Shown piece by piece: positions 47,245 to 59,580 of a stretch of DNA of 64,000 nucleotides. The DNA is from Sipunculus nudus (lineage: Eukaryota; Annelida; Sipuncula; Golfingiida; Sipunculidae), in assembly GCA_026874595.1 (NCBI GenBank), contig CM049306.1, forward strand, positions 18,841,019 through 18,905,018, read 5' to 3'. Under the pieces are notes generated by a model that worked only from the letters and a program-made list of their open reading frames with translations, was not told the origin of the DNA and searched no databases. Position numbers and translations under genes: made by a program. The stretch's first letter is position 1; each line of letters opens with the position of its first letter.

Positions 47245-47245
47245 C
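47167..47245 (-). CDS. HDAC6: HDAC6 exon A: initiator exon
   Basis: The acceptor tacag is followed by one G and then ATG GCA, a good initiation context with G at +4. It codes 26 residues beginning [12 protein letters not shown], hydrophilic and without a signal peptide, as expected for a cytosolic enzyme. Donor gtaagc, phase 0. If a coding exon existed upstream this ATG would be internal; the lack of homology at the N-terminus leaves that open. A LINE tail ends about 13 nt upstream of the acceptor. Confidence 0.75.
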
Positions 47246-47413
47246 CTGTATTAACAGAGAATATAATATAATATAATATATTTAATTTATATAGCGCTAA
47301 TTCAACAAAATAGTTATCAAAAGTGCTTTACAAGACACAAAGCACAGTTTTTCTAAAACATAAAATTTAGATTCCTACTAAAACAAAGATTCCTAAAAGT
47401 TAAACCCTAATTC

Positions 47414-48865
47414 CTAAGAACTACCAAAAGCTAATATAAAAAGGTAAGTTTTAAGATTTCTTTTAAAAGAAGCACTGATTGAGTGCGGAAGTTCATTCCA
47501 CAACCTTGGTGCCACAGCTGAGAAAGCTCTCGAACGACACGTCTCACTTTGTGCTTTAGGAATCACTAAAAGCCCTTGGTCTGATGACCTAAGCTGCCTG
47601 ACTGGAACATAAAAAGTTAAAGAGGTTCCTAATGTAAATAGGCGATTGACCATTTATGGCTTTGTATACTAATAATAATATTTTAAAATCAATGCACTGT
47701 CGCACCGGGAGCCAATGGAGTTCTTTAAGCATAGGTGTAATGTGGTCGCGCTTCTTGGCACCAGTTACAAGCCTAGCAGCTGCATTCTGCACTCTCTGAA
47801 GCCGGTCCAGTAACTTGCTAGGAAGACCACATAGCAAAGAGTTGGAACAGTCAATCCTTGAACTGATGAACGCATGAATTAATGTTATTTGTGAATCTTG
47901 AGTTAGGAAACCCTTTATCCTAGCTATATTACGCAGGTGGTAAAAAGCCAAACTACAAATATTATTTACATGCTTATCAAGGCAAAGCCCTTGGTCAAAA
48001 ACAACCCCCAGGTTCCTAGCACAGTTTGTTGGCACAACTACAGAGTCAAATATGTTAAGAGTTTTCAACTGAATTTTGACCTTTGCTGGTTTGTACCGAT
48101 AATCAGAACCTCAGTTTTATCAGCATTGAGTTTAAGCAGATTCTGACACATCCAAACACCTATGTCATGCAAGCATGTTTCAAAGGTAGAAATAGGAACC
48201 TTTGATTCTGGTTTAAATGATACATAAATTTGACTGTCATCAGCATTAAAATGATAATCCATTCCATGCTGTCGTACTAATTCACCAAGTGGTAATGTGT
48301 AAATTGTAAAAAACAGAGGCCCCAGCACAGAACCTTGTGGAACACAGTAGGTGATCTCAGTTGGAGAAGACTTATGACCTGCAACACTGATACACTGACT
48401 TCGATTGCACAGGTATGACCTGATCCATTGCAAGGCATCTCCACTTATTCCAAGCCTGGTGGACAACCGTTGTAACAGGAGCTGATGATCCACTACATCA
48501 AAGGCAGCAGATAAATCCAATAGTATGAGAATGGATACTTGTTGGGAGTCCATAGCCCAGAGAAGATCGTTATATACTTTGAGCAGGCATGTTTCAGTGC
48601 TATGAAAAGGTCTATATGCAGACTGTTGGTCTTCATACAAATGGTTTTCCTTCATGTATGAAGTGATATGAGTGGCAACAATCTTTTCTAACACTTTAGT
48701 AAGGAACGAAAGGTTAGATATTGGCCGATAGTGCTTCAAATTATGTGCATCAAGACTGCTTTTCTTCAGTATGGGGGTTACAATAGCCGATTTCAAAGAT
48801 GCTGGAACTTCACAATTGTAAAAAGACATATGACACAATTGACAAACAAGGGACCTATGGGTCAC
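47414..48865 (-). pseudogene. LINE reverse transcriptase and C-terminal domain
   Basis: Reading leftwards: KHYRPISNLSFLTKVLEKIV, then LILLDLSAAFDVVDHQLLLQ, then VPQGSVLGPLFFTIYTLPLG. The catalytic motif is FNADDSQIY where Y/F-ADD is expected, so Asn replaces the aromatic residue before ADD. The C-terminal block LQRVQNAAARLVTGAKKRDH with LKELHWLPV is typical of CR1/L2 elements. Frame changes near 48,065 and 47,600 break the ORF. Confidence 0.9.
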
Positions 48866-51477
48866 GACGCTCAGCTGTTATTTATGATAAAAAAATATTA
48901 TTTAGAAATGAGGCACATGCTGGTTTTGTGTGGTAATAAATATAAGCTGTATTATGAATTGTTGTTGTTTAGCTTATGTATGATTTTGATAGTACCTTTG
49001 GAGACAGGGAAGAGGATTGATTTCATTTATTTTATTAACAAATGGAGTACTACTGTCACACAGATTTTGACTTGGCCATATAACTTATAAGCAGAACATA
49101 TAATATAAGAGTTTAACTATTTATTAAAAAAATTACAAATATTGTCCCAAATATAATTTTTATTAAAAAAAATAAGAGAATCATATGATTTTTTAAAATG
49201 AAATATAATTGATATGATTATTGAAATAATATTAAAGAATATATTCATGAATGCATTCATGAATACATTTTGAAAGTATTTGCACGAGTATTCATATACT
49301 TTCATTTTTACCTAAATTCCCATTCTTTATGCAAGAAATTTTATAATGGAGTACATAATCATATTCGTATTTAAATACAATTACAAAGTATTCGCACCAT
49401 GTCTGGTATTTATTCAGTTTTCACCAAACAATGATGTTGAGAATCCAGAATATACAAAATTCACACATTTAAATAATGATCATAAGTACCTGGTTTTATG
49501 GCTTTTATTTATATTAAAAAATAACTGTAAAAAATTCATTTTGGCCTAATTTCACATCAATGTACACACTAGACACAGTAGGAATCTAGATTAATATTAT
49601 CAACTGCATCTTTGTCTATCATTAATTTCCTTCATATAATCCTTAATGATTAGTAATGAATAATATGATTTACTTCTTTATCATTAAAAATGAACTGAAA
49701 AATGCCATAAGTGACTGCATGGTGTTATTTGGAATATGTGACATTCTACCCATCGATACAAGATTCTTATATCATCAGTAATTGCAAGTTAATTTGTTGT
49801 TATTATAAACTAACAAATTCCTTTTCTATTTTTCTTTAATTTGTTATTAAAAACCAATAAAAATTTATTAATTTATTGTTTATTGTTATGTTGTTGGTTA
49901 AAACTACTAGATGAGTTGGGTTGAACACCTGGATCAACTGTGGCTGGCCATCAGCTGCCTGGATTCTCCCCTCAAGCGTGCATAATTTGATGAAAGGTCA
50001 ACAAGGTCAACATACAGGTGACTCAAGAGGGGCTGGAGAGAGCCAAAGTCTGACAGGGTCTCATAAAAAACATTAATAAAAGCTACAATATTTGGCAAAT
50101 TTCTTTCAGCTTTCTAAACTAAAAATCTGAAATCCTTATGTGTGCATGATATGAAAATTATATCAACAGTGCTCTTGGGAAACAAACGTGCCATGGTCAC
50201 AGTTGGGCAAAATTTAAGGTACTAATTTTATATTTATACTAATAACTTATAAAATTTGAAAAATTCAGAACTATTTTGGGTATTCAATTGAATCTTGATT
50301 AAATAATGTTACATCCCTGACAAAAAAGATCTCTAGCTTCAGCAATGCCCTTGTTAAGGGAGTAAATATATTTCTTGATTTTTTACAAAGTGCATTATGT
50401 TTGGGCCCATAACTTAAAAAAAATACACAATACTGACATCATTTCTGGCATGTGCATAGTGAATGTATAGAAAAATATGTATATTATATATAATCAAAGT
50501 CAGATCAGTGGTTTTGATATTAGGCAGTCTTAAAGTGTAACATTGGTTTTTAATGGAAAAATGAAGTTTTTCATTTATATCTCGAAGGAATTAAGTTCTA
50601 GTGACCAAATTCTTGGCATGGTAGGGGATTTTGGAGAAATCTAACTGTATGCCAAATTTAAGGAACCTAGAGCTGAAGCTCGGGAGCTGAGCTCTAGCAA
50701 ACTGCATAACACTAGCAATATGTGACATGGTGCTTGAAAACTTGAATAAAATCTACAGTTTTTGATCAACTGGTTTCAAATTTTTGGTGTTAACAGTTGA
50801 AATGCTAACAAAAACATGCTGTGAAAATTAAATCCACACCAGTTACAGCAAAAAAACGTGCCATGGTCAAATTTGGGCAAAATTTAAGGTACCAATTTTT
50901 TATTTTTGCTAATATTTTTAAAAATTTCAAAGATTTTGATCTAATTTTGGGTATACAATTTAATTTTGATTAATAAAAGTAATATTACTGGAAAAAAAGG
51001 GCTTAGCTTTAACAAGTTTTGTGTTAAGTGATAAAATTTCTTTCCTGATTATTTAAAAAATGCATTATGTTTGGGCCCATAACTTTTTTAAATTAAATAA
51101 TACAGACCTAATTTCTGGCATGTACATAGGAATTATATAGAGGATTATTTATAGGAAATATGAGGAAAAACAGATGAGTGGTTTTGATATTAGGCAGTCC
51201 TAAAGTGTGAAAATAGGTTTTAAATAAAAAATTGAGGTTTTTCCTTAATTTCTCAAAGGAATGAAGTCGCAAAGACCCAGTTTTCGGCTTGGTAGGAGAT
51301 CTTGGGGACATCTAACATTATGCTGAATTTTGGATTCCTAGGTCTTACGGTTTCAAAACGTGCCACATCTACGGACGGACAGACGGACGGACGGACAGAC
51401 GGACGGACAGACGGACGGACGACGGACAATGGACCTCGACTATAGCTCAGATGACTTATAGTCAGCTGAGCTAAAAA
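48848..51477 (+). mobile_element. P3 family element nested in the LINE
   Basis: Left end AAGGGACCTATGGGTCAC, right end with a hairpin at 51,443-51,473 (TAGCTCAG...CTGAGCTA) followed by AAAA. The core holds direct repeats about 668 bp apart (ACGTGCCATGGTCA at 50,186 and 50,854). A GACGGACA-type microsatellite lies at 51,372-51,426. No coding capacity. It interrupts LINE coding sequence between VFIPI and the CQLCHMSFYNCEVP segment. Confidence 0.8.
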
Positions 51478-52383
51478 TTGGAATAAAGACATCCGCACAT
51501 TGCTTAACAAGCCAGGTTGGAAAAGGGTCAAGTTCACAGTGCTTAGCTGGTGAGCGCTGTAAGATTTGAGAGATCTCCTCTTCAGATGGGGGTATGAAAG
51601 TATCTAGTGTGCAATCTGCAGTAGTGGCCTAAGCCGTTTCTACAGGGAAAGCACAGCGCTGTTCCAGCAACTTATTGTGAATTGAAGCAACTTTATTTGT
51701 GAAGAAATGGCTAAAAACCTCGGCTGTCCCTCAGGAACTTGGCATCTCTGATTGTGAACGTTTGCCAAGAAGGTTATTCACTATTGAAAAAAAGAGCCTT
51801 TGAGTCATCACCACATTCTGCTACCTTTCTCGTATAAAATAAGCGTTTGGCCTTTAGAATAAGCTGATTTACCTCCTGTCTGTGTTTAACATACATTTCA
51901 TGATGAACTGTTAATTTGGATGCTCTCCACTGTCTCTCTAATTTGCGCAACTTACATTTAGCAATCCCCCCATTCCCCTCCCCGTGAATGGTGGTTTTGT
52001 TAGTAAACGGATGTGAGCTTTTCTGTATTAATGAGAATATTCTCTGTTAGTATTCACACGCCAGAAGCTCCACCTACAAAATTTTCCCTGAGTAGGCCTA
52101 TCATCGCCCACTTCCGCCTCATTCTCGGTATCTAGGTCATGCCTCGCTTTGGTAGAGCCACATTATTCGAGGGCGAAGTAGATAGTTTCAGGGGAGGGAC
52201 AGATGATTGTAATACAGAAAAGCTCACATCCGTTTACTAACAAAACCACCATTCACGGGGAGGGGAATGGGGGTTTTATTACGTAAACATCGATGTGAGC
52301 GTTTTCTGTATTAATGAGAAGAAACAGATAAACCATAGGGAGGGAGATACTGACCTGGAACGACGAGGATGAAGATAGTGCGG

Positions 52384-53577
52384 TCAGCAAGTAGCAGAAA
52401 CCACAGCAGAAGACGACGTCTGCAGGCAGGTAGCGGGCCGAACGGGAGTAGACGTCGTGGAAGCTGCGCTGGTGACGTTAACGATAGTGCCTGCGGCAAC
52501 CACAGGACCCATGGCATATAGGCCGGAGTCTTGCTGGCGGACGTCCTTGAGGTAAAATTGAGTAAACGTGGAAGGGGACTTCCAGATACCCATTTTGACC
52601 AGCGCGGCAGGAGACACGCCCGATAGGTGAGCGAAGGATGAGGCGATAGCCCTGACCTCATGAGCCGTGACATGGAAGGACTGTAGTTCAGCCGGATGTA
52701 AAGAGTCATGGGCGGCGATGATAGCAGCCTTTATCCAGTTACTGATAGTAATAGGACTTATTTCTTTATCGGCTGCACCCAATTTTGAAGAAATAGAAAG
52801 TTTCTTAGGGCCCCCCCCCCCCCCCCCCCCGGAGAGATTTTGTAGCCTTAAGATAGTATCTTAAGGCCCGGACGGGGCAATTCGTGGCGCCGAACCGGTA
52901 CCGGCCATTAGGCAGGGCAGGAACGTGCCATGAAATTGCGGGGTCATCGTAAGACTGTGATTTTCGATAAAAGTCCGGAGGAAAGTGAAAGACTGCGGAT
53001 GAACTGTCAGCCGCAATTTGAGAAAATTTAGGATCGGCCATGAGAGCATGAAGCTCAGCACGTCGGCCAGCAGTGGCGAGCGCCAGGAGGAACGCCGTCT
53101 TACGCGACAGATGGAGCAGGTGCGCGGAGCAGAGCGGCTCATAAGGAGAGCTGCGGAGGTGCCGGAGTACCACGTCAAGGCGCCAAGAAGGAACTACGTA
53201 CCGGGGTGGGTCGAAAGAGTACGGACCTCCTGGAGAAAATCGGAAACGACGGGATGACGGAGAACCGAATCCCTACGGAGGGGGCGAAGCACGGAAAGAA
53301 GAGCTGCCCGATAGCCGCGAATACTGGGGAAAGATAAACGTTTATCCTGTAATAAATGCAGGAGGAAATCAAGGAGCGACTGGACCGACAGTAAGAACGC
53401 GCTCAGAGGGTACGACCAAGCAGCCCGAGGACGGAGCGGCAGATCGACCAACAGCAGCAGGAGAATGGGCGGAGAGACGAGAAATGAACGACATCGAGGA
53501 AACCACGGAGCCACTGGATGAAACGGGACGATCAGGATGAGGTCCGTGAGAGGAGCCGCCGAGAGACGTAGGAGCAA
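52384..53577 (-). pseudogene. Tyrosine recombinase of DIRS copy A2
   Basis: The N-terminal domain contains LLDFLLHLLQDKRLSF. The catalytic domain contains ALATAGRRAELHALMAD (first Arg), then after a G20 tract VTAHEVRAIASSFAHLSGV and [17 protein letters not shown] (HxxR, W, Y). The homopolymer at 52,811-52,830 shifts the frame. Enzymes of this class integrate the circular DNA form without making target duplications. Confidence 0.9.
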
Positions 53578-53607
53578 CCGCGGGATCAGGGTCGGCGCCG
53601 GGAACCC

Positions 53608-54135
53608 CTACAAGAACCGGCCGGTCCAGGCGGACGGGGGCAAGTCCGGGAGAAGGACGCGAGGGCGACGTAGCCGTGGACGGGACGGAACGAGGGGCGG
53701 AGAGTTCGGGAAATCGAACAGGTCGAAATCCGGAGTCCCCCAAGCGTCGAAGATCCCCTGGAGAACCGGCGGAGGAAGAGAAACGGCTGTAAGGGTACCG
53801 AGGCGATCCCGGGAAAGGGCGTCTGCAAGGACGTTCACGGCGCCGTGGACATGACGAGCCTGAAGTGTAATACCAAGAGGGATACACAGATCGAACAGCC
53901 GATAAGTTTCCCGCAGCAGCGAGGGTGACCGAGTGCCGCCCTGCCTGTTGATATATGCAAGAACCGTCGTGTTGTCTGTCATGACGAGAACATGGCTGTC
54001 GAGGAAGCATAGAGACCAGCGTTCGAGCGCACGATGGACCACTCTGAGTTCCAGAACATTGATATGGAGCAGACGCTCCCGAGGAGACCAGAGGCCGGAA
54101 ATACGAAGATCGGCCAGGTGGGCACCCCAGCCCAA
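53608..54135 (-). pseudogene. RNase H region of DIRS copy A2
   Basis: GWGAHLADLRISGLWS, then HINVLELRVVHRAL, then LVMTDNTTVLAYINRQGGTR and HGAVNVLADALSRDR: the D-E-D-D order of RNase H in DIRS elements. The open frame is 175 codons. Confidence 0.9.
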
Positions 54136-54213
54136 CTGAGACGCGTCGGTAAAGATCGCAAAGGCGACGGTCTGCGTGAACAGAAAGCGACGAAGGAGAT
54201 AAGACAGCCGGAG

Positions 54214-55205
54214 TCAGGGGCGGAGGGCCCGCCAGGCCTGGTGGGCAGGCAGAATCACCGTACTCTGAGATGCCGAACCCAGGAGACGCGCGGAGCGGAG
54301 GAGTGACTGCACCGTGCGGAAGAATAGGCGGCCCATGGGGACGAACGTGGCCGCCCAGTTGAGAGAACCGTGTAAGGAAGCCGCCAGATATGAGCCTACA
54401 CGTCGAGCCGACAGAAGGGAGCGGATCCGCCGGCGCAGATTGACCGCGAAGTCGAGCGGGAGAGATACACGACCGGCCCGAAAATCCAGGACCACCCCCA
54501 GAAACTGAATGGTCTGGGTAGGGACCAGATAAGACTTCTGGACATTGACCAGAAAGCCTAGATCGCGAAGAAGGAAAAGCACGAGGGCACGGTGGTGGAG
54601 AAGTAGATTGCGAGATGGGGCGTGAACGAGCCAGTCGTCCAAGTACGGGAGGACTGATACCCCGACCGACCAGAGGTAAGTGGTTACAGCATGAACAAGG
54701 AATGTAAAAGAACCAGGGCGCAATATTGACCCCGAATGGGAGGGCCCTGAACTGAAACACGCGAGGGCCGTGGGCGAACCGAAGGTACGGCTGAGACACA
54801 GGGTGGATCGGTACATGGAAATACGCGTCTGTTAAATCGATCTTGAACGCCCAGTCGCCCTGGCGGACGGTGCGGAGCACGGCGGGTATATTGAACATTC
54901 GAAAATGGGGAGGTCGTATAAAGGCATTGAGGCGCTTCAAATCTATAATCGGGCGCCACTGGCCGTGTGGTTTGGGGACAAGAAAAATGCGGGAATAAAA
55001 ACCCGGGAGTTCCGGGATCGACCGGGAGAATGGCGCCCTTCAGGAGAAGGGACCGAATGGCATTTTCTAGCGCGAGACGCTTGGCCGGAGCCCTGGGTGG
55101 GGGAGTAACGGAAACGCCGTACGGGGCGGAGGGGTGAAAAACGAAATTCGGAAACCAAAACGAACTGTGCTTAAAACTAGGGGATGCGAGGTGACACGCC
55201 TCCAA
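54214..55205 (-). pseudogene. Reverse transcriptase of DIRS copy A2
   Basis: FKIDLTDAYFHVPIHPVSQP and FRALPFGVNIAP in one frame, then VSVLPYLDDWLVHAPSRNLL (YLDD catalytic motif) and LGFLVNVQKSYLVPTQTIQF in another. A frameshift near 54,790 separates them. DIRS RT is confirmed by these motifs and by the RNase H that follows. Confidence 0.92.
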
Positions 55206-57137
55206 GCCGGATAACAGGTCTGAAGACAGCCGCCTACCGGACCTGGAGTGTCACTTACGGCCGCCACCCCTCCGAGCTGATTTACTGCGAAAGGAGGAGG
55301 CCTGGCGAGACCCGGACGTCCGAGCAGATGGGTGGGCGGGAGCCACCGAGCAGCTAGCAGCCGGAGCCCGTACCGGAGCAGTACGGGACCAGTAAGGGCG
55401 AGACGCCTGTGAGGTCGGAGGAGGCGCCGACCAGAGGCGGGCCTGACGATCTGAACGATCCTGGGCAGCCTCATAGACGCGGGATAGATGACCCCGAAGA
55501 GGAGAGATCCCGTGAACGGCTGAGTAAAGAGATCGGAGAGCCCCGCGGGAGATAGCGCGGGCTGGACGGAGCGAAGGGTGCGGAGACACCCGGCGCGGCG
55601 GAGCAAAATACAATCCTCCACCAGGCGCCAGGCCAAGTGTTGTAACTCGGCACATGCGTGAGCAGAAGCCTGCCATATATTATTTAACATAGACGGAGAA
55701 ATAGACAACAGGCTGGTATGGGCCTGAAGGTTGTTGACAACGCCGGCGGTCTGGCGGGCGAGAGCCTCCATATCAGAGAGCTGAGAATTGGATACATGCG
55801 CCGCCGGGGAATAAAGCAACCTACCGTCAGAGAAGGGTTGATCATCGGTTCCAATGGAACAGCGGGAAAGGAGGGAGACGGGACGAGCCTGTCGAGGCAG
55901 GTCGCCCGATACGCCTAAGGTGACCACAAGGGACCGGTCTGCCAAGGGCGCCGCGCGCCAGGTGGCACCGGCGACCCAGACGATGAGGATATAGCGCCGG
56001 TGACGGCGGCATGATGATTGTCAAGCAGCCGAGCCGTCTCATCGGTAAATTCCATGCAGACCTGAGGTCCGGAAGTCGGCGCCGAGAGCGTGGACGGGTT
56101 CAGATAGAACCCGGCCGACGCGGCAGAGGCGGGCAGCCGCCTGAGGCGCTGGAAGGTCGGCCCATCCGGGCGAGACTCCTGCATGGTGCGGGCCACCTGA
56201 TCAAGTAGGTCAGACTTCATGGTGCGCCACGCCTGCCTCTGCGTGTTGAGAGCAGTCCACTGATCCGTACCGGCCAGAGGCGCCTGATCTGTAAATACAA
56301 GCGGAGAACGGACGGACGGAGAATCAAGAGCAGACGAGGCCGCAGGAGCGGCTGGGGCACAGACGGGGTCCGTATCAGGAACCGCAGGGCAGGCGGCTGG
56401 AGACCGGGACGGGAGGGGAACCGCATCAGCGGAAGGACGGTCCCTAAGGGGACGAAGGGACAGACAGCTAGGAAGGGGCGGATCAAACAGGGGGGGGGAG
56501 CACTTACCTGCGCTGGAGCCGGTGGGGAACGGGTGACTTCCAGCCGAGCGGAACGCTGCGGGGACAACACAGGAGGATCGGTCAAAGACACCTGCCCCGG
56601 AGCCGTGGCCTGGGGCGCGGACTCCGACTCAAGGTCGAAATCCGCCCTTAAGGATTCACAAAAACAGGAGAGACGGTGAATGAGGGAAACAGTAAGAGCA
56701 TTCTCGGGGGGCCCGGGCGGGGCAGGGGTCGGATGCTTCCTGGAGGGGGCAGCTAGAGCCCTAGCCGGAGCCCCAACAGGGGTCTGGAAGACAGAGCCCT
56801 GGGAGGGAGGGACAGGATCGGGAACGAGAAGGGGATCCGCAGAGGGGGAGCGTAAGGCCACCCGACTAGACACAGAAGGAGTGGCGCCCCCCCCTGCTCC
56901 CCACCACCGGAGCCGAAGACAGCTCAGGAGAGGGCTCAATGGGATCAAGGGCAGTCGACCATGCATGAAGTCGTGCCCATTGAGAGGCGGCCACGTGTGA
57001 CAATAATAACATGGGTCCGCCTCACCAAGGCATGTGCCTTCACTGGAGCGACAGCCGAGACAAGAGGGGTGGGTATCCCAGGAAGGTAGAGACGCTCCAC
57101 AAGAGGAACAAATCCGAGAGACGTCCATAGTGGCCAA
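55067..57137 (-). pseudogene. gag-like region of DIRS copy A2
   Basis: The first frame (56,217-57,137) opens MATMDVSRICSSCGASLPSW and has further cysteines (CLGC, DPCYYC), a likely zinc-binding knuckle near the N-terminus, then a Pro/Ser-rich stretch. It continues in another frame at 55,067-55,945. The function, binding of retrotransposon RNA, is inferred from position. Confidence 0.7.
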
Positions 57138-57560
57138 GGGAAAATGAAAGCGTACTTACAGTAAGTGAAGCAACGAGCATGGGAAAACCAACAGCGGACG
57201 GACGGGAGGAGCCCGTCAACACGTCCGTCTAGCACAAACGCCAGAAGAATAATGTGGCTCTACCAAAGCGAGGCATGACCTAGATACCAAGAATGAGGCG
57301 GAAGTGGGCGATGATAGGCCTACTCAGGGAAAATTTTGTAGGTGGAGCTTCTGGCGTGTGAATACTAACAGAGAATATTCTCATTAATACAGAAAACGCT
57401 CACATCAATGTTTACGTAATAAAACTTAATGTCAGGCACATACCACGGTGTATTTCCACGTATTAATATGTCTTTAGTCAGAAGCGGAGCATGGTCATCC
57501 AGTACAGATTTCACAACACAATTATACTGAGTGACATTAAACTCCAAAAAAGGTAGAGCT

Positions 57561-59580
57561 GTAATGAAACATTATATCATAATGTGATGCATATATCACA
57601 AAACTTCCATCACAAATACATGATTCAATACATATGAGGCATATTAAGTTTAGATTATTCCTTGTTTTTAAAGACACCATTTCTCATACAATCCTCTCAT
57701 ATAGAAGTAATTTTCTAACTGTCAAAATAAAATTAATCTCCAAACAATCAGCTCATCAAATGCTGTCACTTGTCAGATGCTGTCACACTTGTTTTGGTCA
57801 TTTTTATTTAAACTAATAACATGATGGTCCCAGTGGAAAGTGAAAACATCATGCGTGTCATGATGTGGGCTTAACTGGGGTTAAACATGAACATTTTATA
57901 AATAACAGCTTGGATGACTTTCAGTTCTCATTATTTTACAAACACATACACGTACCGAGAAGTCCTTAAAAATTAATAACTGTTATCTTAAAGCAGTGAG
58001 ATCAAAAACTTCCTCTGTAAAAACAAGCATGTTCTGTATATTTATGTTCTAGCAAATTTATATTCATAATATAATATTGGAGGTCAGATTTTTCAAAGAA
58101 ATCCACCAAAAAACACAGAAAAATACCAGAAATCAACCAAAAGCACTTGTATCAAAAGTTTTTTTACATTACTAATTATTTAATTGTTTAACTGATATCT
58201 AGCATAAAATGATAAGATTAATAGGGTAAAAAGTATTATTTAATATAATAATTAACAAATCCAATAATTTACATATATAATCCATTCAAAATTTGAAGGT
58301 CTAATATACTTATGACTTATTATTTAAATATTTTAAAACAAAGGAATAAATTTTAGTCAATCATAACATGGGATTTTTATACTGACGGGAGAAACCGACG
58401 TTGTCTTGTACATGCCTGGTGACTTGGGCTAAAGGAAAGATATCGCCACCTTTTAGCCAAATTGGTTACTAACACTGCCAACAGCAGCTTGAGAGGAGAG
58501 AAATAAATGCCAAGTTCAATATCAAATTCATTTATATATATGTTTATTAACCTTATCACTTTATGTTAGTTATCAGTAAAAACAAAATATTCAGGAATGT
58601 CAAAGTGCTTAGTTTATTTTCAGTGTTTTTTGGTTGATTCTCTGTAGTTTTCTGTGAATAGTCCGACCGTAATATTTGTGAACGTAAGAGGCGTTAAATG
58701 TCATATAGACCTGCACTGACGGACTTTCTGGGGAAGTGATCTCTGGATCACTGCTTGAACTCATTCGTTAAATTGGAAGGCCAATCACAGTTATCAAAGT
58801 AATCAACTTAGGTAAATCCATCCAGTTTAGGATGCCTCATACACTGTTTACCGAATCCGGAATCCTCAACCCACATCCAACTTCTGGTACATGTACATTG
58901 TCTGAACAGTGGTAATATTTTATAATGTCACTTGTGTGTCACATACACTTATATTTATACCAAACGTTTTTATTTTATAAAATGTATACAGGTGCATTGA
59001 ACTAACCATCCCTAGTCCACAGGTGCAAGGACTTGGTGGTGGTGGTGTGTGTGTGTTTGGGGGTTGGAATGTTGGGAGTAACAACATCTCTGTATATACA
59101 TACAGGATATTCATTTAATTCAACAGTACTTACAATATAAAAAAAGTTCATATCCAATTACTGAATATTTAAAAAAGGACAGACAGACTGGTAGACAAAC
59201 AAAGGTTTAATTATATTTTTATTTGTTAAAATTATTTAAAAGAAAACTGATTTCTTTGAAAACGCTACATAACCACAAAATGGCATCTTCTGCATTACTC
59301 CTTGAATTACTATTTCAAGAAAAGTTTTGTATATTGTAGTGGAAACAGCATAACAATTAAGGGAATACAGTGCAAATATTAACAATTACTGCATAATACT
59401 TGGTGGGGGGGGGGGGGGGGGGTTGATATGAGAATAACTGTACACCTGTCACAGCAGCTGGAGGATCTCCCCCAGTGACCTATTACAAATCAGTTACCCT
59501 GGCACAGCTGATCTCTTGTGTTTTTTCAGGTTGGTATGAGATTTTTGGGACACCTTACTGAGTCTAAAGTAAGGTTAAAC
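57561..59580. other. Probable first HDAC6 intron, unassigned
   Basis: AT-rich. It holds a (GT)n/(GGT)n tract near 59,035-59,060 and a G20 run near 59,404-59,422. No exon or repeat family recognised. Confidence 0.5.

Larger units (their letters stand above)
51966..57424 (-). mobile_element. DIRS-like retrotransposon type A, near full length (A2), nested in the LINE
   Basis: Left end CCCCCCATTCCCCTCC, right end CGTAATAAAA. Inverted terminal repeats lie at 51,985-52,195 and 57,230-57,424. The internal complementary region at about 52,213-52,330 joins the complements of both ends at 52,273/52,274. Order: gag-like with a Cys motif, RT, RNase H, tyrosine recombinase. No target duplication; removing the element restores the LINE frame exactly. 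Frameshifts make it non-autonomous. Confidence 0.95.
47260..57560 (-). mobile_element. CR1/L2-like LINE, 5'-truncated, split into three pieces
   Basis: Pieces: 57,425-57,560 (end of the endonuclease domain, DDHAPLLTKDILIRG and TPWYVPDIK), 51,478-51,965 (KLRKLERQWRASKLTVHHEM, then TFIPPSEEEISQILQRSPAK) and 47,260-48,847 (reverse transcriptase and C-terminal domain). The gaps are a type A DIRS (51,966-57,424) and a P3 element (48,848-51,477). The 3' end is GCGCTATATAAAT plus an (ATAAT)n tail, about 13 nt from the HDAC6 initiator exon. It sits in the first HDAC6 intron. Confidence 0.9.
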
